From Papaver somniferum (taxonomy: Eukaryota > Streptophyta > Magnoliopsida > Ranunculales > Papaveraceae): a DNA stretch of 64,000 nt. Within the stretch, counting starts at the first letter, position 1. Each line of letters starts with the position of its first letter. Below the pieces are notes generated by a model that was not told the DNA's origin, ran no database searches, and was given only the letters and a program-made list of their open reading frames with translations. Below, piece by piece: positions 45,405 to 59,259 of this stretch. The stretch covers positions 111,393,120 to 111,457,119 of the forward strand of contig NC_039362.1 in NCBI RefSeq assembly GCF_003573695.1. The letters run 5' to 3'. Both the position numbers and the translations under genes were made by a program.

Positions 45405-48400
45405 TATAGTAGGGTAAAAACCGATTCTGGAGAAAATAGTAAAAATGGGTAGGTTGATGAGAAACGACTCTATATGCTAAACAAATATACTGCACATGAG
45501 TACTTTCGATTCGAGATATCAATCTGTATAATTATGGCCTAAACCAAGAAATGGTCGTTCAAGTCTCGCTTTGGTCACAAAATGAAGGAGAAGGGTTGAT
45601 CTTAGGGAGGGAAGCAGAGAAGGTATTAAGATCAGATAGACATGCTCTATAAGGTGTGGTTGTTCTATGAATTGTATCAGAATGTGGAACTTGCTTGTAA
45701 AATATAAGTTGTGTATTCTCTATGTTTTTCTGGATACTTATGTTGATTGTTGATTGAATATATTAAAAACCTATTTATATCAAGTCATAGTCGAACACCT
45801 TAATCTCGTAGGAAGTGGAGGTAGTTGAGTAATGAAGAGGTGGAGATCGTATGAAAGTGATGAGAACCATGTCCCTATTGTGAATGAAAGACTAGCCGGT
45901 TTTACATCCACTACTCCTATACTTTTGTCAACTGTCCGCCTTTCCTGACACTTTCTCGTAATGGGTGTGTTGCACACCTCATCCTGTAAACCGCCAGACC
46001 AATACCCTGATGAACATCCCCCAATTCTGACATGTTTGAAGTCTCGAGTATTTTTTGGTAGAGAGTGGCTCTTAGTCGTGATTTGCATGACTAAGGCGTG
46101 CCTATAAGGCTAAAGCCTACTTGCACAACTACGCCTACCTATATGGTAAGGTCCACATGACATGGAGCAAGTCATATCACAACCAGTAATGTGAAACGTG
46201 GTAGTTGCTGAGTGGGCCCACCATCATGACATGTGATAAGTGGTCATGAAAAGTGGAAGAATGAATACGTGATAATTATAGCAATTAACATGTGCCGTGA
46301 GCCTTGCATGAAAAATCTACAAGTAGAGAAATATTTCAACCAATCACGCGCAAGCTAGGCAGCAAGTGGTCATAAGTGACAAGTCATGTCGTAAGAATGG
46401 GACTTGCCATGAGTAGTACTCAAAAAATAGCACATGGTGCTTTAGTCTAAAAACATCGTTTGTAAGCGATGCATGTGATGCGTCGTTTTCAAGCAAGAAT
46501 CTCAAAATATTCGATGCTTGGAAAACATCGTTGTATATAGCCTGCCCGAATTAGTCGAATATTTCATAGTTAGAAAAGTGGCATGACCACGTCTCTTTGG
46601 CCGACCATTGTTGTTGCACACTTAGAGCAATAACGACGTGATCGGTGGGAATCACGGTACCTCATTGATCACCTAAGATTGGATCTAGGACGACCAAACC
46701 ATCAAAATCGACTGCTATCTAGCCAAGTTGGATGTATGAGATGAATTGCGGTAGTTGTGGGTCGTCGTTGACCAAATTAAGACTCTTATAGGCAGCTCGA
46801 CTAGCCTACTTTGGTCGACGATTTAGAGCGGAGCATGTAGGATAGGAGTGCTATGATTGGCTAAAATAATAGTAGAGTGACAGGTAGTCACCATGGAGCT
46901 TGCTCAGTCATTACAGGAAGGAGCCAAGCTTTTTAAATCGACCGGCCAAGTTGGGTGGTCGCGATCATTCTGCGACCGACTTGGACGACCAAGATTTAAT
47001 TCTTTATATAAAGAAGAATCTCGACTGGCCTACTTTGGCCAACGATTCGGAGCGGAGCAAGTAGGCTAGGAGCAATATTATTGGTTGAGATAATAGGTGG
47101 GTGACCGGTTATAACAACAGTACCTTATGTACCGAGTACATAAGAGTTTAGGTTTGTTAATTGAGCCGTCCAAGTTGTATGGTCATGATCAGTTTGCGAC
47201 TGACTTGGGCGACCAAGATTCCTTAAGAAATAAAACAACTCGACCAACCTACTTTGGCTAACAATTTAAAGTGGAGATTGTAGGTTAGAAGCGATGTGAT
47301 TGGCCTATAATAAAGAGGGGAGCAAGGAGGCCAACGTGGATCAAGCTGGTCGGCCATGGGAGGCGCGAGTTAGGGAAAATCGAATGGCCAAGTGTGAAAA
47401 AGCGGGGGTCTAACAACACCACCCAATATTTCGCTTAGCAATATATATGGACAAACTCTAATATACTTTTTATGAGAATCAACTAGACAGTTAGACTCAA
47501 TCAATAAAAAGATATATCAAAGAGTTTATATCTCAATCTCTCGATTTGATCTTTACTCAAGCAAATGGAAATCTGCAAGTCTTTATCAAAGAGAGATAAC
47601 TTGGACGGTATCAAAGATCAATGTCCAAGGATCAATCAACAACCAAAGGTTGGATTTCCAATTGATGATCTTTAACGCACAACATGTATTATTTCAATTA
47701 TATAAAAATATAATGCGGAAAATAAATAACACAGACACCAGAAGTTTTGTTAACGAGGAAACCGCAAATGCAGAAAAACCCCGGGACCTAGTCCAGATCG
47801 AATATACACTGTATTAATCCGCTACAGATACTAGCCTACTCCAAGCTAACTTCGGACTGGACTATAGTTGAAACCCAATCATTCTCCTACCGATCCAAGG
47901 TACAGTTGTACTCCCACGCCTCTGATCCCAGCAGGATACTACCCACTTGATTCCCTTAGTTGATCTCACCCACAACTAAGAGTTGCTGCAACCCAAAATC
48001 ACAGACTTGATAATAAATAAATCTGTCTCACACAGAAAAGTCTATAAAGGATAAATCTGTCTCCCACAGATAAACCCTAGGTTGTGTTCCGTCTTAAGAT
48101 ATAAAATCAAGGTGAACATGAACCAATTGATAATCCAGTCTTATATTCCCGAAGAAAAGCCTGGATTAATCAATCACCTCTCTACAATCCTTCCTGACTA
48201 CACAGGCGGTTTGTCGAGGAATCACAAACAGTGAGACGAAGATGTTTGTGACTTCTTTATCTTGCCTATCGGAGAACTCTCACGATCTCAAGCCAATCAA
48301 TCGATTGTACTCGTACGATAGAAGATGCAAGATCAGATCACACAACTATGATAAAAGTAGTATCGGTCTGGCTTCACAATCCCAATGAAGTCTTTAAGTC

Positions 48401-50110
48401 GTTAACCTGGTTTTAGAGAAGAAAACCAAAGGTTAAAGGAGAATCGACTCTAGCGAGCGCACTAGTATCACACAGACGTGTGGGGATTAGTTTTGAACAA
48501 TGCTAGATGTCTCCTCTATATAGCCTTCAAATCAGGGTTTTGCCTTAGTTACAAAGCAATCCTTATTCACTGTTAGATGAAAACCTGATTTAGATTCAAG
48601 CTAATATTTCTCAACCGTTAGATCGAAAACTTAGCTTGTCACACACACTTGGGATATACGTTTACTGGGTTTGTGAAAACCATGCCCAAACATGTACGTG
48701 TATGTTGGTTCAACATAGTAACGCAAAAGGTTAACCTTATGAGCATTTCATATTAACCTTGTTCTTCTTCACCATAACTAGTTCAATTGACTCAAATGAA
48801 CTAGTTAAAGAGTTGTTCAATTGCTATGAGATCTTATGTAACTACACAAGACACAATTGAAACAAAGATGATTCGATTGAATCGGCTCATGAACATTATA
48901 GCCACGGTTTGCATAAAGCATTCCTTAGTAATTTAATATTTCATGTTCAGAGCACATCTTTAGATCATAACCTCTTAAGTTCACAAACAAGTTCGCGGAC
49001 TTAAATTAATCGGTTGAGTTTTCCAAACTCAGCAGAAATTCTCGGAAAGAGAACTTCCGCCAGTTCGCGGACTGGGTTCGCGGACTTAGCACACAAACGA
49101 GTTTTGGAAAATCCAGCAGAAATTCTCGGTCGAGAACTTACGACTGTTCGCGGACTTGGCAAGCCAATTCCACAATCCTCCCGATTTCTCTTGATCAACA
49201 AAGTTCGAAAACTTCGGTTCAAGGAATACATGGTTATGTAATCTAAACTCTCATTTCAATCATTGAGATATTCTCAGAGGACGCTATGTAGCCGTTATTC
49301 ACAGACCGATTCGCGTCAGAGAAATTCTCAAAGTGATTGAAACTTTTCATGACTTTCGTCACTAGGTGAAGATAAACTTGATCAAAGCGAAACGCTTTAC
49401 CAACACACGATTTCGAGATAAAAGATAAGCAATGAATGCTCAGCTTGAAATGTCAAATGTGTATGATCTAGTCTATATAGCATACGACTTTTGTCTCATA
49501 AGAAGTAGGAGATAGAATAGATATACTTTTGAGTGATAGATAAGTTCAAGTCTCCACATACCTTTTTGTTGATGAAGTTCCACGGTTCCTTGAGCTCAAC
49601 TACACTTTTCTATCATAGTCCGAGACTTAGTTATGTAGGCTAGAAATCAAGACTCATAGTTTTGATCACTAACATGGACAAACATGCTTGAGATAACAAC
49701 GCATGCGAGGTCGACCGAGCTATGCTCTAACAAAGTGGCGCGGTCGTGCTCCTTCTGTGAGTGACATAATCAATCACGGTTTCCTCTTTATTTGTTTTTT
49801 CCAGCTTTTGTTAGGATTTTATTCTTACCGGCCCTATGATGGGCTAATTCCTAGCTTGACTAGGTTTTGTCTCGACCAATATGGATCAAGATATCGCTCA
49901 TGCTCCATTTTTTGGGAAAAAAATCCAATATTGTGAGTTGACACAAAATTAGGTTAATAATTGAATTTTGTGTATTGACACAAAATTAATCAATTTAGGT
50001 ACTATTTTGTTTTTACTCTTGCTGGCACGACTTGCGGTTCCTTGCATGGGTTTCTTAATTCAGACATGAATCCATGTTACTTAGCTAAGAATGAACATGA
50101 ACGTTAACTC
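45405..50110 (-). repeat. Right (5') LTR of the Tat-like element, split by A4 and truncated
   Basis: The homologous parts are 45405-47394 and 49738-50110. It matches the left LTR base for base over long stretches. The outer end was replaced by the A6 insertion at 50111. Confidence 0.82.
47395..49732 (-). mobile_element. Copia-A solo LTR A4, TSD AAGTG
   Basis: It starts TGAAAAAGCGGGGG and ends GCTCTAACA, and is flanked by AAGTG at 47390-47394 and 49733-49737. 2338 bp, no internal region. Its U3 block (about 48985-49160) carries GTTCGCGGACT motifs, like A3 and unlike A1. Confidence 0.93.
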
Positions 50111-51231
50111 TGTTAGAGCACTGCTCGGTCGAACTCGCAAGCGTTGCTATCTCAAGCTTGTTTGTCAAGTTTAGGTGATCAAAACTATAAGTCTTAATTT
50201 CTAGTCTACTTATAGCTATGTCTCGGATTAGGATAAAATGTGTAGTTGAGCTTTAGACTTCACGACGTTCATAGACTGAAGACGAAGATCTATTGAGGAG
50301 AGATTGGAGGAACTTCATCAACAAAAGGTATGTGGAGACTAAAATTTATCTATCACGTAGAAGTCTATTCTATTTTATCTCCTATTAAGACTAAGTCGTA
50401 TAGATATATAGACGTTTACATTATACACATTTGATATTTTGAGCTGAGTTTAACTCGCTTATATCTTTCTCCAAATATGTGTTCGAAGCTTTTTGGTTTA
50501 GCTACTTTCAGTATTATTCTTGACGAGTTTAGTTGGAAACAATTTGTTTGTTGGAGACTAAATAATAACTCAAAAGATGATCATGTGAAAATTTCCTTGA
50601 AATATCTTACATGATTTGTGTGAGACGGTCATTTGATGTCGACTCGGAATGTTTTATATTGATCATTCGATCACTTGAAAATTACTTATAAGCTAATAGT
50701 TTGTGTGACACAACTATTGTCGTCTTCTAAGGATGTTTCATTAATTGAAATGGGAGTTTAGAACAATTAACCATTGTCTGGATATAGCACAATATGCATA
50801 CCAGTATGCAAACTGTTGTGGTATGATTTAGGTCCGGAAACCAAGTTTTCATACCAGTATGCGAACGGTTTTAACTGTTAAAGTACGGGACCAAGTTTAC
50901 ATACCAGTATGCGAATGGTTCTACTTGAGTTAGGCCAGGAACGACAATATGCATATCGGTTTGCGAACTATCGGACAAGACCAAAGTCCGAAACTTAAGT
51001 TTGCGTACCCATTTGCAAACTGAGTTGGTTTAAGTTCTAAAATCGGTTAAATATGATTTCATACTCATGAACAAATACATTTATAAATTAAGGAATGCAA
51101 TCTTTGCAAACCGTGGCTTAATGTTCATGAATTGATTCTTGAATAAGTACTTTGTACAATCATGAATCAATCTGATTTTGCTTCAATTGTGTCTTGTATC
51201 CTTCTATGAGAATTAAACAATTGAACAACTC

Positions 51232-53704
51232 TGTTAGAGCACTGCTTGGTCGAACTCGCAAGCGTTTCTATCTCAAGCTCGTTTGTCAAGTTTAGTTTTC
51301 AAAACTATAAGTCTTGATTTCTGGTCTACTTATAGCTAAGTCTCGGATTAGGATAAAAAGCGTAGTTGAGCATTAAGCTTCACGACGTTCATCGATTGAA
51401 GAGGAAGAAATACTAAGGGAAGATTGTGGAACTTCATCAAGAAAAGGTATGTGTATACTTGAACTCATCTATCACTCAAAAGTCTATCTACTCTATCTCC
51501 TATTTGAGACGAAAGTCGTAAAGCTATATAGACTTCAATCATACACATTTGATATTTCGAGCTGAGTTTAACTCGCTTACATATTTCTCGAAATATGTGT
51601 TGGTAAGCTTTCGCTTTAACCAGGTTCATATTATATTCTTGACGAAAGTCAAAAGATGATCATGTGAAAATCGCCTTGTAGTATCTTACATGATTTGTGT
51701 GAGACAGTCATTTGATGTAGACTCGGAATGTTTCGTATTGATCATTGGATCACTTGAAAATTGCTTTTAAGCTAATAGTTTGTGTGAGACAGCTATTCCC
51801 GTCTTCCGAGAATGTTTCAATGATTGAAATAGGAGTTTGGAACGATTAACCATGATTGGATATAAACACAGTATGCGTACTTGCATATGTGTAGTCCAAG
51901 ACCGGCAATCTAGTATGCATACCCGTATGCGTACTGGTTGGTAAGGTGAAGTCCAGGAGCTATAGTATGCATACCCGTATGCGTACTGACGAAGTCAGTT
52001 GAAGTCCGGAAACTTTACTATGCATACCCGTACACACACTATATTCAACTGAGTTCGGATGTGAACGACAGTATGCGTACCAGTTTGCATATTGGCGAAC
52101 ACAGTCCAAGTTCGGCTACTTAGGTATGCGTACCCGTTTGCATACTTGAGTAGGTTATATTCTAAAATCGGTTTGTTCATGAACTAATACATATATATAT
52201 ATATATATTAAGGAATGCAATCTTTTGCAAACCGTGGGTATAATGTTAATGAATTGATTCAAGTGAATCAAAATCGATTTTACTTCAAGTGTGTCTTGTA
52301 TACTTCTATGAGAATATAAACAATTGAAAAACTCTAGAACTAGTTTCATTTGAGTCATTTGAACTAGTTATGGTTAAGATGAATATGGTTGATATGAAAG
52401 TGTTTATATGGCTAACTTCGGTTAACTACTATTGAGCCAATAAAGGTGTACACGTTTAGGTACGGTTAATCATATCTAAATGAAGTCACTTTTCATTTGT
52501 GTGTAACAAGCTAAGTTCGATCTAACAGTTGAAAGATATTAGCTTGAGTCTAATCAGGTTTTCATCTAACGGTGAATGATGAATGCTTTGTTACCAAGGT
52601 AGCATTGATTGCAAACCCTAATTTGAAGACTATATAAGGGAGAACTCTAACAACTGGGAAACCTAATCCCCACACCTCCTGTGTGATACTAGTTGCGACT
52701 AGAGTCGATTCTCCTTTAACCTTAGGTTTTTCCAAAACACTGTAGGTTAACGACTATTGGGATTGTGAACCCAGACCCAATTATTTTCTCTATAGTTGCT
52801 AAACTGATCTTGATGTTTTCTATCGTGATTTAGTACTATCTTCTCTAAGATTGGCTCGAGAATTAATCCCCGATAGGCAAGATAAAAAGTAGTCACAAAC
52901 ATCTTCGTCTCATCGTTTGTGATTCCATAATATCTTGTTTCACTACCATACGATTAAGATTATTGTGAGGTGATTGATATTTCTAGGCTGTTCTTCGGGA
53001 ATATAAGTCCGCTATATCAATTGGTTCTTGTTCACCTTGATTTATCAAAAGACGAAACAAAACTCATAGGTATATTTGTGGGAGGCAGATTTATCTATTC
53101 AATAGATTTTTCTGTGTGAGACAGATTGGTTTATCAAGTCTATGACTTTGGGTCGTAGCAACTCTTAGTTGTGAGTGAGATCAGCTAAGGGAATCAGTGT
53201 GAGATTGGTTAGGGCTCAACTACATTCCATTCCGAAGTTAACTTGGAATAGGCTAGTGTCTGTAGCGGCTTAATACAGTGTGGTGTTCAAATCTGGACTA
53301 GGTCCCGGGGGTTTTCTGCATTTGCGGTTTCCTCGTTAACAAAACTTCTGGTGTCTGTGTTATTTATTTTCCGCATTATATTTATTTATATAATTGAAAT
53401 ATTACAGGTTGTGCGTAAGTTCAATCATTTGTGAATCCAACCTTTGGTTGTTGATTAAATTGGTTTACACTTGAATATTGGTTTTTGATACCGTACAAGT
53501 TATTTTTTATATTCAATCGGGCTCGCAAATTCCTATTTGTTTGATTGCAGATTGAATTGAGAAATTGAGATATAACTCTTTGATATATTTTTCTTAAGAT
53601 TGAGTCTGACTGTCTAGTTGATTCTCTTGAAAGTATATTGGAGTTAGTCCATACAGATTGCTAAGCGAAATATTGGGTGTGGTTGTTAGACCCCCGCTTT
53701 TTCA
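51232..53704 (+). mobile_element. Copia-A solo LTR A7 nested in A6
   Basis: It has TGTTAGAGC...GCTTTTTCA ends and is 2473 bp. The flanks AACTC (51227-51231) and AACTG (53705-53709) match in four of five bases. The U3 block at about 51867-52145 has five to six ATGCGTACCCG-type motifs about 54 bases apart. No internal region. Confidence 0.88.
52186..52209. repeat. (TA)n microsatellite in A7
   Basis: A TA run of about 20 bases at a place where other copies have a short AT-rich stretch. Confidence 0.85.
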
Positions 53705-53895
53705 AACTGTACGAGTAACACAATTAGATTCATTTGATTATCATTTGATATAGAAGTGTTAGATGAATGTGGTTAATACAAAAGTGTTCATATGGATAAC
53801 TTCGGTTAACTATTGTTGAGCCAACTCAATATACACGTTTAGGTACGGTTACCCATATCTAAATGAAGGTATATTTTATTTGTGTGTAACAAGCT

Positions 53896-54425
53896 AAAAC
53901 CATCTGTTGATGGGAGAAAACGATTTGTTGGTTTTATGGGAAAGTGAAGAGACGACCGTGCGGAGGAGACTCCTCGAACGAGCAAATTGCTTTAACCTTT
54001 TGCAAACAGATGCGCTGCACGGGAGTGCTTTGAGTTCGAGAGATCAATCTGCAGGACTCCGGGCTGAACCAACACAATGGCCGTTCCAGAGTCAATTCGA
54101 TCACAAGAGAGGACGGGTCTATCTGTAGGACGGAAGCTGAGAAGTGTGTGAGATCAATGATGATCAAGGATTGTGGATGTGTTGTGTATTCTGCGTGAAG
54201 AAATAAGATAAGTTCTGGTTGATTGAATTTGCTCTGTTGAGAGTGATTGCTCAGATGAGAATTCTTGTGCAGATGAGAACCCTTTCCTTAGACGAGCGTT
54301 CTTGTCCTTCAATCATGGATTTAGAGACTTATTTATATTGCAAGAAGAATTGACAAATTGATCCCAGTAAGTGACGGTTGTTGGAGTGAAAGAGTAGGAA
54401 AGTGGGAAATCGTGTTAAAACCAGT
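53896..54425 (-). repeat. Tat-like LTR fragment (LTR-B type)
   Basis: It is homologous in inverted orientation to about 63119-63595 (shared GAGTGCTTTGAGTTCGAGAG and AAGCTGAGAAGTGTGTGAG). It is more distantly related to 15411-15780 of the Tat LTR (GTTGATGRGA, ATGGCCGTTCCAG). It breaks at 54425, where A5 inserted. The intact sequence at 63119 continues past AACCAGT into TCCAGG, which marks the insertion point. Confidence 0.75.
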
Positions 54426-56925
54426 TGAAAAACCGGGGGTCTAACAACCACACCCAATATTTCGTTTAGGCAATCTATATGGACTAACTCCAATATATTT
54501 CCAAGAGAATCAACTAGACAGTCAGACTCAATCAAGGAAAATACATCCAAGAGTTATATCTCAATTTCTCAAATCAATCTGCAATCGAACAGATAGAAAT
54601 CTGTGAACCGGATTAATATGAGAAATAACTTGTATGGTACCAAAGACCAATATCCAAGTGTCAATCAATTTATATCAACAACCAAAGGTTGGATTATCTA
54701 ATTGATTGAACTACGCACAACCTGTGATATTTCAATCATATAAAAATATAGTGCGGAAAAGAAATAACGCAGACACCAGAAATTTTGTTAACAAGGAAAC
54801 CACAAATGTAGAAAAACCCTGGGACCCAGTCCATATTTGAACACCACACTGTATTAAGCCGCTACCAACTCTATCCTAATACAAATTAACTTCGGACTGG
54901 AATGTAGTTGATCCCTAACCAATGTCACACTGATTAAGGTACAGTCGCGTTCCTTATGCCTCTTGAACCACGCCGGATTCTGCTCACTTGATTCCCTTAG
55001 ATGATCTTACCCACAACTAAGAATTGCTACGACCCAAAGTCGAAGACTTGAGAAACAAATCTGTCTCACACAGAAAAGTATATTGAACATATAAATCTGT
55101 CTCCCACAGAAATACCTACGAGTTTTTGTTCCGTCTTTTGATAAATCAAGGTGAACAGGAACCAATTGATATACCAGACTTATATTCCCGAAGAACAACC
55201 TAGTAATATCAATCACCTCACAATAATCTTAACCGTATGGAAGCAAAACAAGATATTGCGGAATCACAAACGATGAGACGAAGATGTTTGTGACTACTTT
55301 TTATCTTACCTATCGGAGATTAAATCTCGAGCAAATCTTAGAGAAGATAGTACTCAACACGATAGAACAAAGTAAGATCAGAACACACAACTACAGAGAA
55401 AATAGTTGGGTCTGGATTCAGAATCCCAATGAAGTCTTTAAGTCGTTAACCTATAATGATTTAGGAAAAACCTAGGTTAAAGGAGAATTGACTCTAGTCG
55501 CAACTAGTATCACACAGGAGGTGTGGGGATTAGGTTTCCCAGTTGCTAGAGTTGTCCCTTATATAATATTCTAATCAGGGTTTGGAATCAATGTTACCTT
55601 GGTAACAAAGCATTCAATATTCACTGTTAGATGAAAACCTGATTAGATTCAATCTAATATCTTTCAACCATTAGATCGAACTTAGCTTTTTATACACAAA
55701 TGAAATGTGACTTCATTTAGGTATGAGTAACCGTACCCAAACGTGTGTACATAGTTGGCTCAACAATAGTTAACCGAAGTTAGCCATATGAACGCTTTCA
55801 AATCAACCTTGTTCATCGTAATCACAACTAGCTCAAATGACTCAAATGAAACCAGTTATGGAGTTTTTCAATTGTTTATATTCTCAAAGAAGTATACAAG
55901 ACACAATTGAAGCAAAATAGATTTTGATTCACTTGAATAATTTCATGAACATGATAGCCACGGTTTGAAAAACATTGCATTCCTTAATATATAAATGTAT
56001 TAGTTCATGAACAAACCGACTTTAGAACTTAACCCACTCAAGTATGCAAACGGGCATGCATACCTAAGTGGCCGAACATAGTTTGGGTTCGCCAGTATGC
56101 GAACTGGTACGCATACCTCCAAACTAAGTTGAATTCCCGGACTTGAAATTTATGCCTGTACGCATACGGGTATGCATACTAAGTTCCCGGACTTTCAAAC
56201 TAACCAACCAGTACGCATACGGGTATGCATACTATGGTTCCCGGACTTTGAATAACTTGCAACAGTATGCATACAAGTATGCATACTGTGCTATATATAA
56301 TCAGTGGTTAATTGTTCTAAACTTCATCTTAATCATTGAAACATTCTTGGAGTAAGGGAATAGCTGTCTCACACAAAGTATTAGCTTCAAAGAAATTTTC
56401 AAGTGATCGATAAATCAATACGTAACATTCCGAGTCTACATCAAATGACTGTCTCACACAAATTATGTAAGATGTTACCAAGCGATTTTCACATGATCAT
56501 CTTTTGACTTCCCTCAAGAATATAAGATGAACTTGGTTAAAGCGAAAGCTTACCAACACATATTTCGAGAAATATATAAGCGAATTAAACTCAGCTCGAA
56601 ATATCAAATGTGTATAAATTAAAGTCTATATAGCTATACGACTTTTGTCTCAATAGGAGATAGAATAGAAATAGACTTCTGAGTGATAGATGAGTTTAAA
56701 TATCCACATACCTTTTGTTGATGAAGTTCCACAAGCTCTCCTTAGTAGTTCTTCATCTCCAATCGATGAACGCCGTGAAGTCTAATGCTCAACTATACAT
56801 TCTATCCTAATCCGAGACATAGCTATAAGTAGACTAGAAATCAAGACTTATAGTTTTGGCAACTAAACTTGACAACAAGCTTGAGATAGCAACGCTTGCG
56901 AGTTCGACCGAGTAGTGCTCTAACA
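54426..56925 (-). repeat. 3' LTR of A5 (2500 bp)
   Basis: It starts TGAAAAACCGGGGG and ends GTGCTCTAACA. The U3 block (about 56040-56290) has four to five ATGCATAC/GTACGCATACGGG palindrome-like motifs, the A1/A7 type. Confidence 0.92.
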
Positions 56926-58221
56926 ATCTCTCCCTTTGTCAATTTTAGTAACAAAACTATCAATACATATGGATTACAAAATAAATAAACTTTGTAGCTT
57001 CTCATCCAAATGCTTGATTTCCTTGGTTCTTCAACATTACTCGAAATGTTCGTCACTTCCAAGTACTCCAGTGATTTTGAACGTGTTCAACTCAGCATAA
57101 TAGTTGTTGAAGATCCGTAGCCATGACAATAAAAAACAATTGTTCTCAATTATTGTTATACAATGTAATAGTATTATTACACATCATCAAAGTCCAATTG
57201 TATCCCAACTTTGAAAATAATACCACGATGATATGTATCACTCCCCCTTAGTCAATACTTCGTCTCACAACGAAAACCACTCCACCTTACATAATGATCC
57301 GTAAACCATATGTATTTGTAGTGTGAACTACACATTAATTCTCCCCTTTTTGTCAATATAAATTGGCAAAGGTACGAAAACTAGTGGGATCGTAATGAAA
57401 CTCCCATAAAGATACTTCATAACTAAAAGAGAACATATCAACTTTGTTTTGATGATTTCACATAGTCGAAACTTAGTGTATTCATCAAGGAGTTTATAAA
57501 TATACGAGAAAACTCCTACAATATTCCACAGCCGCACTCCCCATAAAGATTTGAAAACTCTCCCCCATAAAATGTCATTCCCGAAAGGAACAACAAGAGC
57601 GACCTTACTTTTGCAAGAAAAGAAGGATTTCTTTGGACATTAACAAATCACATGAAGCATGAATTTGTATCCAGAAAACTCAATTTAATTAACCACAAGA
57701 GAACGCATGATTAATCTAATCGGAAATGCTCAACATAAGAGAACTTACAGAGCCATACAGTACTTTCACATAGAAGTGGATCAGGGAAAGATCAATACTG
57801 CAGAATATTCAAAAATTCATTCTATTTTTCATCAATATTTGCATAATGATATTATAGACTCAATCTTTGCAACCAAAATTTCATCCTATCTTCCATCAAT
57901 ATTTACATAATGACATAATAGGCTTAACCTTTGACATATATGGGACAATCATAGTTCACGGACGCAAACACACATATCCCATAAAAAAATTTGCAATATA
58001 GAAAACCAATAAAAATTAATACTGCAAAATCATCTTCCAAATAAACTTTAGAATTCAAATAAATAAATCTAAAAAAACTGCAAGATGAAAGTCGTTGGCA
58101 ATAGCAATGTGTAATCACGATATAGGATATTCCAAACCCTAGTTATCCTTCTTAAAACACAAGAATAAATTCTCATAAGAAGTTTCCTAGACAAAATAAA
58201 AACCAATGAGAGAAAGAGAAT

Positions 58222-59259
58222 TTAATCATCGTCTTCATCATCGGAAACCATTCAAGAGGCTTGAATAATATCCATATCTTCCTTGATTTCGGGGAATTTA
58301 GTGGAAATTACTCGTAATTGTTCTTGCACACATTTAACCTTGGAAATGATATTACACACACCTTTGTGAACTTGGTAAAGAAGACTCAAGGTGGTAGGAT
58401 CACAAGAACCGTCAAGGGAATCACATCTTTATCTTTTGCAAGCATTCTCCTTCATACGTTTGAAAGTACAAGGATGAAAAAGTTTAGGAGTTCCAATGGA
58501 GTTGCCAATAAGAGCAATAGAATATGCTCGATAAATTTTCTCAATTAAGCAAGGAAAGCCTAACTTCTTGTTGGATGACGTCATTGGGAGCATTTGAAGA
58601 ATGATGAATCCACAAATACCAAGACTTCGACAACCCAATTCAAGGAAATAAACTAACTCCGCAAACTCACGACTCCAACAAGAGTTATAAATTGTGGAGG
58701 GACAAAGATTAGATATACCAAGTTTTCTGAAAGACATCAAGGCAAGACTAAGATAATTAGTAGGAAATTTTCCTTCAATCCAATCAATATTCTTGCTACA
58801 AATACCATTAGAAATGGTTTCATACGATGGTATTTCTTCCCTTGGTCTAGGAAGGCGAAAATTACCCAAAGTAATTTTGGTAATCCTTGGAATCAGCTCT
58901 CTATTAACAAGAATCTTTTTTCTATTTATCAAGGTCTTGAATTCCATGTCATTAAGATCAACATCATGGATGTTAGCATAGAAGATTCTTGTTAGAGTGT
59001 CAAAACTTTCACCAAGACCATTAAAGATGTTTCCAAGATTAAATCTTTCAAAACATACCAAATATTCTTTATGACCACTAACCATATCCAATTTCTTTTC
59101 TAGAATGAAACCACTAGAAGAAATCCTTTCAAATATCTTACTACTAGAATCATTGACAAATCTAATTCTAATAAAATCTTGATTTTTAGGTAAGATCATG
59201 CTAGAAGAGGATGAATCCAAGTTTTTTGAAACCTTCTTTGAAACCTTGAAATTTCCCAT
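58222..59259 (-). pseudogene. A5 accessory ORF, possible plant transposon-protein family, two stops
   Basis: The ATG at 59259 (MGNFKVSKK) opens 276 codons to TAA at 58429-58431. The same frame then continues coding-like to TGA at 58252-58254 and ends in an acidic SDDEDDD tail at 58222, 346 codons in all. Features: Ser-rich N-terminus, RIFYANIHDVDLND near residue 90, and LGFPCLIEKIYRAYS near 235. This pattern resembles the 'putative plant transposon protein' domain family common in plant genomes; the match is from memory and tentative. TATATAAT on the minus strand at 59453-59460 could be its own promoter. It fills the slot where A1 and A3 have the unrelated 128-residue ORF2. Confidence 0.5.

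Larger units (their letters stand above)
15411..50110 (-). mobile_element. Ty3/gypsy Tat-like element (minus strand), nested and deleted
   Basis: Two same-direction LTR copies (15411 to about 22180, and 45405-50110) enclose gag, protease remnant, pol tail and an antisense gene, reading leftwards. The primer site next to the right LTR is TTGGCGACC on the minus strand, a Tat/Ogre-like form. Subtracting insertions, each LTR shares about 2.4 kb and the present internal region is only about 4.6 kb. Copia-B, A2, A3, A4 and two gypsy solo LTRs all inserted into it later. The outer right end is lost at 50110 where A6 begins, so no TSD can be confirmed. Confidence 0.8.
50111..53895 (+). mobile_element. 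Copia-A LTR A6, split by A7 and 3'-truncated
   Basis: It starts TGTTAGAGCACTGC at 50111 after flank AACTC. It continues to 51231, resumes at about 53705 and is lost near 53895 within the GTGTGTAACAAGCTAA stretch. Its U3 motifs (about 50795-51020) read TATGCATACCAGTATGCGAACGG, between the A1 and A3 types. Confidence 0.82.

Noticed and set aside
53934..54167. Overlapping ORFs on both strands of the LTR-B fragment
   Set aside because: The inverted copy at 63119-63595 does not preserve them, and they match no family.
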